Notes: generated from the sequence alone by a model not told the origin. DNA of 64,000 nucleotides from SCTM01 sp965279655 (GCA_965279655.1 OZ257255.1:2790001-2854000), one strand, 5' to 3'. Positions 54,403 through 63,429 are shown, numbered from the stretch's first letter. Program-made: numbers and translations.

Positions 54403-56037
54403 ATGAACCCTTTCGTTCAGCAGATGAAGAACCTCGGCCCGGCCCGATTGGCCGCCATGGCCGGCGTCGGCGTCGGCTTGATCGCCTTCATTATCTTCTT
54501 CGCCACACGCTTCTCCGCGCCCCAGATGGAGACGCTGTACGCCAATCTGTCTGCGACTGACAGCCGCGAGATCATGAAACAGCTGGAACTGACCGGCGTT
54601 CAGTTCCGCGCCGCCAACAACAATGCCGAAATCCTGGTTCCCGCCGAAAAGGTGCCGGGCCTGCGCATGCAGATGGCCGAACAGGGCCTGCCGTCCGGCG
54701 GCTCGGTCGGGTACGAACTCTTCGACACGCAGGATGCGCTGTCGACCACCAACTTCATGCAGAACGTCAACTTGGTGCGCGCCATCGAAGGCGAACTCGC
54801 CCGCACCATCAAGTCGATCGAGGGCGTGCAGAACGCCCGCGTGCATCTGGTGATGCCGCAGCGGGAGATGTTCACCCGCGAAGCGCAGGAACCGACCGCC
54901 TCGGTCTACATCAAGATGAAGGGCGGCCGCCTGGCTGAGAACCAAGTCACCGCGATCCAGCACCTGATCGCCGCCGCCGTGCCGAAGCTGAAGCCCACCA
55001 ACATCTCGATCGTGGATGAGCGCGGCACGCTGCTCTCCCGCTCTTATCAGAACGACGCGCAGATGGTCGTCGCGCAGCAAGACGACGCCCGCACCAAGCT
55101 CGAGCACCGCCTGTCGCAGGCCATCATGTCGATGGTGGAAAGCTCCCTCGGGCCGGGCCGCGTGCGCGCCGAAGTCCGCGCCGAAATGGAATTCGACAAG
55201 ATCGTCACGGCGGAAGAGATCTTCGATCCGGAAAAGTCGGCGCCGCGTTCGACGGTGACGGTCGACGAGTCGAACAATCAATCCGAAGCCGAACCGGACA
55301 ACGTCTCGGTTTCCAATAACCTGCCCGACGCCCGCCAGAATGCCGGCGGCGGCGCCAAGTCCCAGACCGCCGAGAAGCGCACGGAAGAAACGGTCAACTA
55401 CGAGATCTCGAAGAAGACCGTGAACTCGGTGCGCGAGAACGGCAGCTTGAAGCGCCTGTCGGTCGCGGTACTGGTGGACGGCAACTACACCACCGCCGAA
55501 GACGGCAAGAGGACCTACAACCAGCTGCCCGAAGAGACCCTCACCAAGATCGAGTCCCTGGTGAAGTCCGCGATCGGCTACGACGGCAACCGCGGCGACC
55601 AGGTCGACGTCGTGAACATGCAGTTCACCAACTTCGACGATCTCGCCGGCGGACCGGAACCGTTCAACTTCCTCGGCTTCACCAAGGAAGAGATCATGCG
55701 CATGGCCGAGGGTCTCGGCGTGGCGGTGGTCGCGGTGCTGGTCATCCTGCTGGTCGTCCGCCCGCTCGTCACCCGCGCGTTCGAGTCCATGCCCTCCGGC
55801 GAAGATGCGCTCATGTCCACCGAAGGCGGCATGGCGCAGCTCACCGGCCCCGGCGGCGTGCCGATGCCGATGCCCAGTGGAGGCGAGGAAGAAGAGGATC
55901 TCGACGAGCTTATCGACATCGACAAAGTCGAAGGCCGCGTCAAAGCCTCCAGCTTGCGCAAGATCAGCGACATCGTCGACAAGCATCCGGAAGAGGCGCT
56001 CGCGATCATCCGGACCTGGCTCTATCAGGAAGCGTGA
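54403..56037 (+). CDS. fliF: Flagellar MS-ring protein
   Basis: 544 residues. The first membrane helix is at about 17-36 (LAAMAGVGVGLIAFIIFFAT); YscJ/FliF ring-building motifs follow (LYANLSATDSREIMKQL, VPGLRMQMAEQGLPSGGSVGYELFD, NFMQNVNLVRAIEGELARTI, ARVHLVMP). The second membrane helix is at about 440-460 (GVAVVAVLVILLVVRPLV). The C-terminal tail (KASSLRKISDIVDKHPEEAL) is the FliG-binding segment. It starts the second flagellar operon. The gene that normally follows, fliG, is not here. Confidence 0.96.
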   Translation: MNPFVQQMKNLGPARLAAMAGVGVGLIAFIIFFATRFSAPQMETLYANLSATDSREIMKQLELTGVQFRAANNNAEILVPAEKVPGLRMQMAEQGLPSGGSVGYELFDTQDALSTTNFMQNVNLVRAIEGELARTIKSIEGVQNARVHLVMPQREMFTREAQEPTASVYIKMKGGRLAENQVTAIQHLIAAAVPKLKPTNISIVDERGTLLSRSYQNDAQMVVAQQDDARTKLEHRLSQAIMSMVESSLGPGRVRAEVRAEMEFDKIVTAEEIFDPEKSAPRSTVTVDESNNQSEAEPDNVSVSNNLPDARQNAGGGAKSQTAEKRTEETVNYEISKKTVNSVRENGSLKRLSVAVLVDGNYTTAEDGKRTYNQLPEETLTKIESLVKSAIGYDGNRGDQVDVVNMQFTNFDDLAGGPEPFNFLGFTKEEIMRMAEGLGVAVVAVLVILLVVRPLVTRAFESMPSGEDALMSTEGGMAQLTGPGGVPMPMPSGGEEEEDLDELIDIDKVEGRVKASSLRKISDIVDKHPEEALAIIRTWLYQEA

Positions 56038-56072
56038 TAAGCTCGTCACCGGTGGGATAGCAGGCGAGCCTC

Positions 56073-56906
56073 ATGGCCCAACGCTCCAAGAAATTTCTGT
56101 TCGAGCGATCCTTCGACGACCCGAACCGGCTGTACATGCCGGGCGAGCGCCGTCGCGCCGAACGCGAGGCGGAGGCCGCCGCCGAGGCCGCGGCAGCCGC
56201 CATGAGCAAAGACCTTCCGCCCGTGCCGGCAAAGCCGGCCGAACCGGAAGGTCCGTCGCCGGAAGAGATCCGCCAAGCCCAGATCGAGGCGGCGCGCGAG
56301 GAAGGCTATGTCCAGGGCCACACCGCCGCCCTGGAAGAAGCCGAGACCGCGCGCGAGCACTACATCGCCGACGCGATGAACCTGCTCGGGCAAGGCATCG
56401 ACAAACTCGGCGACCAGCAGCGCGAGGCCTATGCCGAACTCGCCAATGACGCGATGCGCATGGTTTTCGCGGTGGTGCGCAAGCTGTTGCCGCCCGTAGC
56501 CCATCACCACGCCGCCGAAGCGATCGGCGAATTCGTGCGCGAGGTGCTTCCACTCGCCGCGTCCGAGCCCAAACTGGTGGTGCGCGCCCACAACATGATC
56601 ACGGCGGATCTCGAAGCCCGCCTCGCGCCCATCGCCAACCGGGCCGGCTTCCGCGGCTCCCTTGTGGTTGTGCCCGACTACGAACTCCAACCCGGCGATT
56701 CCCGCATCGAGTGGGACGGCGGCGGCGCGGAACGGGATGAAGCCCGCATCTGGCGGGAAATCCGGGGCGTTCTCGCGGCGACCCTGGGTGACATGGATAC
56801 CGAAGCCCTCGACACGGCGGCGGATAAAGCGCCGGATGTGGCGGCAGCGTCGCCAGCCGAACCCGAGGCCGCCGAGGTGGACGAAGAGAAGGTCAAGCCT
56901 GCCTAA
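56073..56906 (+). CDS. fliH: Flagellar assembly protein FliH-like
   Basis: 277 residues. The N-terminal FLFERSFDDP and Ala/Glu-rich coiled region (residues 25-110) with AREEGYVQGHTAALEEA match the FliH glycine-spaced helix. The C-terminal half (about 115-235, KLLPPVAHHHAAEAIGEFVREVL and VVPDYELQPGDSRIEWDGG) is the vacuolar-ATPase-E-like domain. FliH tethers and restrains the FliI ATPase at the export gate. fliI is not in the window. An acidic Ala/Glu tail ends the protein. Confidence 0.9.
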   Translation: MAQRSKKFLFERSFDDPNRLYMPGERRRAEREAEAAAEAAAAAMSKDLPPVPAKPAEPEGPSPEEIRQAQIEAAREEGYVQGHTAALEEAETAREHYIADAMNLLGQGIDKLGDQQREAYAELANDAMRMVFAVVRKLLPPVAHHHAAEAIGEFVREVLPLAASEPKLVVRAHNMITADLEARLAPIANRAGFRGSLVVVPDYELQPGDSRIEWDGGGAERDEARIWREIRGVLAATLGDMDTEALDTAADKAPDVAAASPAEPEAAEVDEEKVKPA

Positions 56907-57002
56907 GCTCTTAACCTCTTAAGAGGGGATTAGGGACTTTTGTGGGATAGGTAACGCTTCCAGGAATGCGTGCAGGGCGTGATCCGCCCGCCGGAGAGTG
57001 CG

Positions 57003-57401
57003 ATGTCAGAGCAAGACGACACAGAGCGCAAGAAAAGGGACGTCAGCCCTTTGGCGCTCAATGAAATCGAAGGCGATAACCGTCCGAAGAAGAACGACGG
57101 CGAGGATGACTCGTGGGACGATCCGCCCGCGGACATCCCCGACAAGCCGCGTTCCGCGCAAGACCTCGAAGCCGTCTACGACATTCCCGTGCGCGTCTCC
57201 GCCGTGCTCGGCAAATCCTCCATGCAGGTGAACGAGTTGTTGAAACTCGGACGCGGCGCGGTGGTGGAACTTGATCGGAAAGTCGGCGAAGCCATCGACA
57301 TCTATGTCAACGACCGCCTGGTCGCCCGCGGCGAAGTCGTGGTGGTCGATGACCGCCTCGGCATCACCATGACTGAAATCATCAAGACGCAGAAGAATTA
57401 G
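57003..57401 (+). CDS. fliN: Flagellar motor switch protein FliN
   Basis: 132 residues from ATG 57003 (GGAG 8 nt upstream); the frame upstream to 56970 is not needed. A charged N-terminal tail is followed by the SpoA/FliMN C-terminal domain (about 50-130): YDIPVRVSAVLGKSSMQVNELLKLGRGAVVEL (key part ELLKLGRG), EAIDIYVNDRLVARGEVVVVDDRLGI and MTEII. It forms the C-ring bottom with FliM and FliG, neither of which is visible here. Confidence 0.95.
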   Translation: MSEQDDTERKKRDVSPLALNEIEGDNRPKKNDGEDDSWDDPPADIPDKPRSAQDLEAVYDIPVRVSAVLGKSSMQVNELLKLGRGAVVELDRKVGEAIDIYVNDRLVARGEVVVVDDRLGITMTEIIKTQKN

Positions 57402-57403
57402 CC

Positions 57404-58264
57404 GTGAACGCGTCCAACCGTCCGACCGTCGTTTCAACGGGTAGCAGCATGTCCGAGTACAGCGACGCGATGGGCGGGGCGCGGCGCGCCCGCTTCGACG
57501 GCGCGACCATCATCGGCCTTGCCGCCGCCATCGGCCTTGTCAGCCTGGCGATCGTGTTCGGCGGCTCCGCCGGTGCGTTCTTCGACCTGCCCTCGCTCAT
57601 GATCGTGCTCGGCGGCACTTTCGCCGTCACCACCATCTGTTTCAGCTTCAAGGACGTGGCGCATACCGTCAGCGTGATCGGCTCCACGGTCGTTCACCGC
57701 GAACGCAACGCCCACGACGTCGCCTTCACCATGCTCGAGCTCGCGGATTACTGCCGCAAGCACGGCGTGCTCGGCCTCCAGGGCGTGGGCCTCGCCCGCT
57801 TCGCCGCGGAGCCGTTCCTGCATAAGGGGCTGGGCCTCGTGATCGACGGCCTGCCGGAAAAAGAGATCGGCGACATCCTGGACGAGGAACAGGCGGGCAC
57901 AACGGCGCGCGTCTACCGTTCCGCCGGCGTCCTGCGCAAAGCCGCGGAGATCGCCCCGGCCATGGGCCTGATCGGCACGCTCATCGGCCTTGTCCATATG
58001 CTCGGCCACCTGGGCGATCCCAAGACCATCGGCCCGGCCATGGCGCTGGCGCTGCTCACCACCTTCTACGGGGCCGTGCTGGCCAACATGGTGTTCAACC
58101 CGCTCGCCTCGAAGTTCGAGCGCAACGCGGCGGAAGAACACCTGATCCAGCACCTTCAGGCGCTGGGCGTCCTGTCCATCGCACGGAAGGAGAATCCGCG
58201 CCGGCTGGAGATGCTGCTCAACAGCGCCCTGCCGCCGGACGGCAAGGTTCATTTCTTCGACTAG
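57404..58264 (+). CDS. motA: Flagellar motor stator protein MotA-like
   Basis: 286 residues from GTG 57404, two bases after the fliN stop; ATG 57449 is an alternative start. Membrane helices at about 35-55 (IIGLAAAIGLVSLAIVFGGS), 62-82, 185-205 (PAMGLIGTLIGLVHMLGHLG, the MotA/ExbB motif) and 218-238. The large cytoplasmic loop between helices 2 and 3 has the ENPRR and charged segments that contact FliG. PomA/LafT-type sodium or proton stator subunit; no motB follows, so the partner is elsewhere. Confidence 0.9.
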   Translation: MNASNRPTVVSTGSSMSEYSDAMGGARRARFDGATIIGLAAAIGLVSLAIVFGGSAGAFFDLPSLMIVLGGTFAVTTICFSFKDVAHTVSVIGSTVVHRERNAHDVAFTMLELADYCRKHGVLGLQGVGLARFAAEPFLHKGLGLVIDGLPEKEIGDILDEEQAGTTARVYRSAGVLRKAAEIAPAMGLIGTLIGLVHMLGHLGDPKTIGPAMALALLTTFYGAVLANMVFNPLASKFERNAAEEHLIQHLQALGVLSIARKENPRRLEMLLNSALPPDGKVHFFD

Positions 58265-58347
58265 GGGCGTATCCCCCCGTCACCGTTGACGCGGACGTCT
58301 GCCCAGTCGATAACACCAGAGCTAGTTCCTAGGGTGGGTCTAACCGC

Positions 58348-59664
58348 ATGCGGTTGTTGATCATCGGGTCTCTGCAGGGCCAGATCGGCGCCGCCAGCCG
58401 CATTGTCATGGCGCGCGGCGCGAAGGTCAGCCACGCCGAAACCATCGAACGCGGAATGGAAGTGCTCCGGGGAGGCCAAGGCGCCGACCTGGTGATGATC
58501 GACGTGCGTCTGGATCTGGACGCCTTTTTCGCCGGCCTGAAGGCCGAGCGTATCCATACTCCGGTCGTGGCTTGCGGCGTCGAAACCGACAGCCGCGCCG
58601 CCGTGGCCGCCATCAAATCCGGCGCCAAGGAATACATCCCGCTGCCGCCGGACGCGGAACTGATCGCCGCCGTGCTGGAGGCGGTCGCCGCCGACAACGA
58701 TGCGCTGCTGTTCCAAGACCCGGCAATGGAACGGGTCGTGACCATGGCCAAGCGCGTCGCGGGCAGCCCCGCGTCGGTGCTGGTGGTTGGCGAGTCCGGC
58801 ACCGGTAAAGAACTGATCGCGCGCTTCCTGCATCGCAACAGCCCGCGCAAGGACAAGCCCTTCGTCGCCGTGAACTGCGCGGCGATCCCCGGCGAGTTGT
58901 TGGAATCAGAACTGTTCGGCCATGAGCGCGGTGCGTTTACCGGTGCGGTGGCGCGGCGCGTCGGCAAGTTCGAGGAAGCCACCGGCGGCACCCTGCTGCT
59001 GGACGAGATCAGCGAGATGGATCTCAAGCTCCAGGCCAAGCTGCTGCGCGCCATTCAGGAAAAAGAGATCGTCCGCGTCGGCTCCAACACGCCGGTGAAG
59101 GTGGACGCGCGCATCATCGCCACCTCCAACCGCGTCATGGAAGAAGCGGTGAAGGCGGGCCAGTTCCGCGAGGATCTGTTCTTCCGCCTGAACGTTGTAA
59201 AACTGATCCTGCCGCCCCTGCGCGAGCGCCCGAAGGACATCGAGTATTTGGCCGCGCATTTCGCGCGCGTCTACGCCGAAGAGAACGGCGTGCCGATCCG
59301 CCCTCTGACCGCCGCCGCGTTCGCGGCGCTCCGGACCCACAGCTGGCCAGGCAACGTGCGCGAGCTGGAGAACGTCATCCACCGCGCCGTCTTGCTGTCG
59401 TCGGGTGACGAGATCGACGCCGAGGCGGTGAGCACCGGCGGCCCGACCACCAACGGCCCCGGCAACACCGGCACCCTCGTCGGCCGCACCGTCGCCGACG
59501 TGGAGCGCGACCTGATCATCGACACCCTCAAGCACACCTTGGGCAACCGCACCCACGCCGCCAAGATCCTCGGCATCTCGATCCGCACATTGCGGAACAA
59601 GCTGAACATCTACGTGGATCAGGGTGTCCCCGTGCCCTCGCCGGGCGCCGGAGATACGGCGTAA
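58348..59664 (+). CDS. flbD: Sigma-54-dependent flagellar transcription activator FlbD
   Basis: 438 residues. The N-terminal receiver-like domain (1-115) keeps an aspartate in VMIDVRL but lacks the acidic pair normally near residue 10 (IIGSLQ instead), as known for FlbD. The AAA+ domain has VGESGTGKELIARFLH (Walker A), ESELFGHERGAFTGAVARR with the sigma-54-contacting GAFTGA loop, LLLDEISEMD (Walker B) and the arginine-finger region FREDLFFRL. The C-terminus is a Fis-type helix-turn-helix (HAAKILGISIRTLRNKL). It should activate the sigma-54 promoter seen before fliK. Confidence 0.95.
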   Translation: MRLLIIGSLQGQIGAASRIVMARGAKVSHAETIERGMEVLRGGQGADLVMIDVRLDLDAFFAGLKAERIHTPVVACGVETDSRAAVAAIKSGAKEYIPLPPDAELIAAVLEAVAADNDALLFQDPAMERVVTMAKRVAGSPASVLVVGESGTGKELIARFLHRNSPRKDKPFVAVNCAAIPGELLESELFGHERGAFTGAVARRVGKFEEATGGTLLLDEISEMDLKLQAKLLRAIQEKEIVRVGSNTPVKVDARIIATSNRVMEEAVKAGQFREDLFFRLNVVKLILPPLRERPKDIEYLAAHFARVYAEENGVPIRPLTAAAFAALRTHSWPGNVRELENVIHRAVLLSSGDEIDAEAVSTGGPTTNGPGNTGTLVGRTVADVERDLIIDTLKHTLGNRTHAAKILGISIRTLRNKLNIYVDQGVPVPSPGAGDTA

Positions 59665-59678
59665 TTAGTCCGTCCAAT

Positions 59679-59728
59679 CGTCACCCTTGACCCGCGGAGC
59701 GGGTCGAGGGTCCAGAGGTTTGTGGTTT
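59679..59728 (+). repeat. REP-like palindrome (left copy) at GIY-YIG element
   Basis: CGTCACCCTTG, then GACCCGC-gga-GCGGGTC (perfect 7-bp stem), then GAGGGTCCAGAGGTTTGTG. Repeated in direct orientation at 60057-60106 and, as a diverged inverted copy, at 60128-60171. Confidence 0.85.
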
Positions 59729-59748
59729 CTGTTTTCTAGCCTGAAAAC

Positions 59749-60039
59749 ATGCCCAAGGCGTTTCACGTTTACATCTTGGCAAGCAAGCAAAATGGAACGC
59801 TTTACGTCGGCGTCACCAGCAACCTTGCCCAGCGTATTCACCAGCACCGGACAGGCGCCGTTGAGGGGTTCACTAAGAAATATGGCGTCCATCGCTTGGT
59901 CTATTTCGAGCCCTACGAAGATTCGCTTACCGCTATCGGTCGCGAGAAAACCATCAAGCACTGGCCGCGAAAGAAAAAGCTGCAAGCTATTGAAGCCGGT
60001 AATCCGCTATGGCGCGATTTATTCGAAACGCTGCAATAG
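59749..60039 (+). CDS. GIY-YIG endonuclease family protein (small, YhbQ-like)
   Basis: 96 residues. The GIY-YIG motif appears as HVYILASKQNGTLYVGVTSNLAQRIHQHR (core VYILAS and LYVGVT), with the catalytic arginine in LAQRIHQH and a Glu in AIGREKTIKHW. This is a stand-alone single-domain protein of the group often mislabelled excinuclease ABC subunit C. It is framed by two directly repeated palindromes and one inverted copy, an arrangement like REP sequences with their own nuclease. It sits between flbD and the HAD gene and breaks the flagellar block. Confidence 0.9.
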   Translation: MPKAFHVYILASKQNGTLYVGVTSNLAQRIHQHRTGAVEGFTKKYGVHRLVYFEPYEDSLTAIGREKTIKHWPRKKKLQAIEAGNPLWRDLFETLQ

Positions 60040-60056
60040 CTCTCTACGTGGCTATC

Positions 60057-60106
60057 CGTCACCCTTGACCCGCGGAGCGGGTCGAGGGTCCAGGGGTTTG
60101 TGTTTT
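60057..60106 (+). repeat. REP-like palindrome (direct copy, right of GIY-YIG gene)
   Basis: Nearly identical to 59679-59728 (one A-to-G change in CCAGRGG in the first 43 bases), beginning CGTCACCCTTGACCCGCGG. Confidence 0.85.
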
Positions 60107-60127
60107 CCGTTGTGTGTGCGAGAAACA

Positions 60128-60171
60128 AAAACCTCTGGATGCTCGCGGCCCTTCGGCCCGCAAGCATGACG
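60128..60171 (-). repeat. REP-like palindrome, inverted diverged copy
   Basis: On the minus strand it reads CGTCATGCTTGCGG, then a GGGCC-gaa-GGGCC-type hairpin, CGAGCA and TCCAGAGGTTT. Outer CGTCA and TCCAGAGGTTT match the direct copies while the hairpin differs. With 60057-60106 it forms a head-to-head pair 21 bp apart. Confidence 0.75.
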
Positions 60172-60203
60172 AACTTTGATTTCAAAATGTTGGGTTTGCT
60201 CTA

Positions 60204-60854
60204 GTGCCCCGCCCCTCCCTCGTCATTTTCGATTGCGACGGTGTGCTCGTGGATTCCGAGCGCATCGGCCATGGCGCGCTGGTCGAGATGGCCAACGAGC
60301 ACGGCTACGCCATCACCATCGCGGACAGCTATCGCCAGTACATGGGCTGGCGGATGCCGGATGTGATCGCGCATATCGAAACGGAGATCGGCAAATCGCT
60401 GCCGACGGGGTGGCTCGACGAGTTCACACGCCGCCGGGATGCCGTCCTCGAGAAGGAACTGACGCCGGTCGCCGGGATCGAGGGCGTGCTCGATGCCCTG
60501 GCCGCCGCCCGCATCGACACCTGCGTCGCCTCCTCCGGCTCCGTGCGGAAGATGCGCTTCACCCTGGGCCTCACGAACCTCGCCCGGTATTTCGGCGACC
60601 GGCTCTATTCCACCTGGGACCTGGAACGGGGGAAGCCGTTCCCGGACATCTTCCTCCATGCCGCCGCGTCCCAGAACACGCCGCCCGAGGCTTGCGTGGT
60701 GATCGAGGATTCACCCGCCGGCGCCCAAGCCGCCAAAGCCGCCGGGATGCCCTGCTTCGGCTATGCCGCCGATAGCGACTCCCAGGCCCTCGAGGCCCAT
60801 GGCGCGACCGTGTTCCTGCGGATGGCGGACCTGCCCGGCCTGCTCGGGCTCTAA
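60204..60854 (+). CDS. HAD-superfamily phosphatase (beta-phosphoglucomutase-like)
   Basis: 216 residues with GTG start at 60204. HAD motifs: I FDCDGVLVDSE (residues 9-19, catalytic D-x-D), II VASSGSV near 112, III/IV GKPFPDIFLHAA and VVIEDSPAGAQAAKAAGM near 172-190. The cap domain lies between motifs I and II (subclass I). Similar proteins dephosphorylate sugar phosphates or phosphoglycolate. Not obviously connected to flagella. Confidence 0.92.
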   Translation: MPRPSLVIFDCDGVLVDSERIGHGALVEMANEHGYAITIADSYRQYMGWRMPDVIAHIETEIGKSLPTGWLDEFTRRRDAVLEKELTPVAGIEGVLDALAAARIDTCVASSGSVRKMRFTLGLTNLARYFGDRLYSTWDLERGKPFPDIFLHAAASQNTPPEACVVIEDSPAGAQAAKAAGMPCFGYAADSDSQALEAHGATVFLRMADLPGLLGL

Positions 60855-61206
60855 CCTGCACAGACCGTGAAGGTCGACGCGGTCGGCAAACGGCGTTATG
60901 TTCACTTTTTGTTCTTTTACATCGTATATCCCGAACCGCGGTGGGCCGCGCGTATTTCGCGCGTAAAAATGCCGGGCGCCGGAAATTTCGCTGCGGATTC
61001 AACGCGGCGGGAGGTCCCCCGAAAATTCCGCGCGTATTTCGCGCGATAAAACGCGCGAAAATCCGTGCTGCGCCCTGGTGCCGAAGGGCACCACTCCCCC
61101 GGCAAAATTTGCCGATCTAAACGCGCCGTTAACCAGCCCGGCAGCACTTTCAGGGTGCGCGCAATAGGGGTGGGTCGCCCCGAAAAAGTTTAGAGGGATC
61201 AGGGGC
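60855..61206. other. 352-bp intergenic region before flhA, repeat-rich
   Basis: No gene is visible. It contains a 17-bp piece of REP2 at 60947-60963, a full REP2 copy at 61031-61057, and a palindrome CGGCAAA-A-TTTGCCG at 61100-61114 that could be an operator or a stem. TTTAGAGGGATCAGGGGC carries the flhA ribosome-binding region. No exact sigma-54 consensus was found. Confidence 0.65.
61031..61057 (+). repeat. 27-bp dispersed repeat (REP2), copy 2
   Basis: Begins CGCGTATTTC, ends AAAACGCGCG; 26 of 27 positions match the minus strand of 19988-20014. A truncated relative is at 60947-60963. Confidence 0.6.
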
Positions 61207-63363
61207 ATGGCCGATACGGCCGAATCCACGGCAGCATCCGTTCCGGCCACCACATCGGCGCCGATGCAGGTGTCCGCGCCCGTGAACTACGGCGCGTTCT
61301 TCGATCGCGCGTCGGACTCACTGAAGCGCGGCGACCTCGGCTTCGCCATCGGCCTCGTGCTGATCATGGTCGTACTGATCATGCCGCTGCCGGCGTGGCT
61401 GCTCGACATCGCACTCGCTCTCTCGATCACCCTCGCGGTGCTCATCCTGATGACCATCGTGTTCATCCGCAAAGCGCTCGAGTTCAATTCTTTCCCGGTG
61501 GTGCTGCTGATCGCCACCCTGCTGCGCCTCGCGCTGAACCTTGCCTCGACCCGCCTGATCCTGTCGCACGGCCACGAAGGCACCCACGCCGCCGGTCACG
61601 TCATTCAGGCGTTCGGCGGCTTCATCATGGGCGACAACTTCGTCATCGGCGTGATCGTGTTCTCGATCCTGACGTTGGTGAACTTCATGGTCATCACCAA
61701 GGGTTCGACGCGTATCGCCGAAGTGACCGCGCGCTTCACCTTGGACGCCATGCCCGGCAAGCAGATGGCGATCGACGCGGACCTGTCCGCCGGCCTGATC
61801 GACGAGAAAGACGCCCGCACCCGCCGCGAAGAACTGCAGAAAGAAAGCGACTTCTTCGGTGCCATGGACGGTGCGTCGAAGTTCGTGCGCGGCGACGCGG
61901 TCGCCGGCATCATCATCACCGCGATCAACGTGATCGGCGGCATGATCATCGGCATGATCCAGCGCGACCTGCCGTTCGCGAAGGCCGCCGACATCTACAC
62001 GCGCCTCACGGTCGGTGACGGCCTGGTCACCCAGATCCCCGCGCTGATCGTCTCCACCGCCGCCGGTATCATGGTCTCCAAGGGCGGCCTGACCGAGACG
62101 ATGGACGCCGCCATCGGCAAGCAGTTCACCCGATACCCGAAAGCGCTCGGCATGAGCGCGGTGTTGGCGGTCGCGATGGCGATGCTGCCGGGCGTGCCGC
62201 TGCTCCCCTTCATGATGATCGCCGTCGGATGCGGCGGCGCCGCGGCCTACCTGAGCTTCGTCACGAGCACCGAACAAGCCAAGGCGGCCGAAGCCAACGC
62301 CATGCAGTCGCAGCACAACGTGCCTGTGGCGGAAGAGCCGATTTCGCAAGCGATGAAGATCGATCAGGTCCGCCTCGAGCTGGGCTACGGCCTGCTGTCG
62401 CTGATCAACAACGAGAACCATCGCCTCACGGACCAGATCAAGTCGCTGCGCCGCGCGCTTGCCACCGACATGGGCTTCGTCATGCCGGCGGTGCGCATCC
62501 AGGACAACATGCAGTTGCCCGCGAACTCCTACGCCGTGTTCGTCAAGGAAGTCGAAGCCGGCAAGGGCGACCTGCGCCCGAACATGCTGCTGGTCATGGA
62601 CCCGCGCGGCGAGGACATCTCCCTGCCGGGCGAACGCACCCGCGAACCCACGTTTGGCCTTCCTGCTCTGTGGATCGACGCCTCCAACCGCGAAGAAGCG
62701 CTGTTCCGCGGCTACACCGTCGTCGATCCGCCCACCGTCATCACCACGCACCTTACCGAGGTCGTGCGCGATCACATGTCCGAACTGCTCTCCTACACGG
62801 AGACGCAGAAACTCATGGCGGAACTCGACAAGGAACAACAAAAGCTCGTCGCCGAAATCGTGCCCACGCAGATCTCCGTCGCCGGGATCCAGCGCGTGCT
62901 GCAGAACCTGCTCAACGAGCGCATCTCGATCCGCGACCTGCCGACCATCCTCGAGGGCGTGTCGGAAGCCTGCGCCATTACCCGCAACGTCCTGCTCATC
63001 TCCGAGCATGTGCGCGCGCGCCTGGCCCGGCAGTTGTCCGACACCAATGTCGACGAGAACGGGGTCATCCCGCTCGTCACGCTGTCGCCGGAATGGGAGC
63101 AGGAGTTCGCCGAGGCGCTCATGGGCCAAGGCGAGGACCGCCAGTTGTCCATGGCGCCGTCCAAGCTCCAGGAATTCATTGCGGCGGTCCGCCAGAGCTT
63201 CGAGCGCTTCGCCATGCAGGGCGAAACGCCGGTTCTGCTGACCTCGCCGACCGTACGGCCCTATGTCCGCTCGATCATCGACCGCTTCCGTCCTATGACG
63301 GTGGTGATGTCGCAGAACGAAATCCACCCGAAGGCCAAGATCCGCACCGTTGGACAGGTGTAG
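61207..63363 (+). CDS. flhA: Flagellar export gate protein FlhA
   Basis: 718 residues. An N-terminal half with about eight membrane helices (for example LGFAIGLVLIMVVLIMPLP, DNFVIGVIVFSILTLVNFMV) contains the FHIPEP signature RFTLDAMPGKQMAIDADLSAGLID near 180. The C-terminal cytoplasmic half (about 370-718) docks export chaperones and substrates and has LELGYGLLSLIN, GFVMPAVRIQDN and the RLARQLSD.. block. Core of the type III flagellar export gate in the MS-ring. A long repeat-rich spacer precedes it. Confidence 0.97.
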   Translation: MADTAESTAASVPATTSAPMQVSAPVNYGAFFDRASDSLKRGDLGFAIGLVLIMVVLIMPLPAWLLDIALALSITLAVLILMTIVFIRKALEFNSFPVVLLIATLLRLALNLASTRLILSHGHEGTHAAGHVIQAFGGFIMGDNFVIGVIVFSILTLVNFMVITKGSTRIAEVTARFTLDAMPGKQMAIDADLSAGLIDEKDARTRREELQKESDFFGAMDGASKFVRGDAVAGIIITAINVIGGMIIGMIQRDLPFAKAADIYTRLTVGDGLVTQIPALIVSTAAGIMVSKGGLTETMDAAIGKQFTRYPKALGMSAVLAVAMAMLPGVPLLPFMMIAVGCGGAAAYLSFVTSTEQAKAAEANAMQSQHNVPVAEEPISQAMKIDQVRLELGYGLLSLINNENHRLTDQIKSLRRALATDMGFVMPAVRIQDNMQLPANSYAVFVKEVEAGKGDLRPNMLLVMDPRGEDISLPGERTREPTFGLPALWIDASNREEALFRGYTVVDPPTVITTHLTEVVRDHMSELLSYTETQKLMAELDKEQQKLVAEIVPTQISVAGIQRVLQNLLNERISIRDLPTILEGVSEACAITRNVLLISEHVRARLARQLSDTNVDENGVIPLVTLSPEWEQEFAEALMGQGEDRQLSMAPSKLQEFIAAVRQSFERFAMQGETPVLLTSPTVRPYVRSIIDRFRPMTVVMSQNEIHPKAKIRTVGQV

Positions 63364-63429
63364 ACCGGCCTGAAGGCGGGATAGAATAAGCAGCGCGGCC
63401 ACTGCAGGGCGCCGCGCCCGGGGAAGTCG

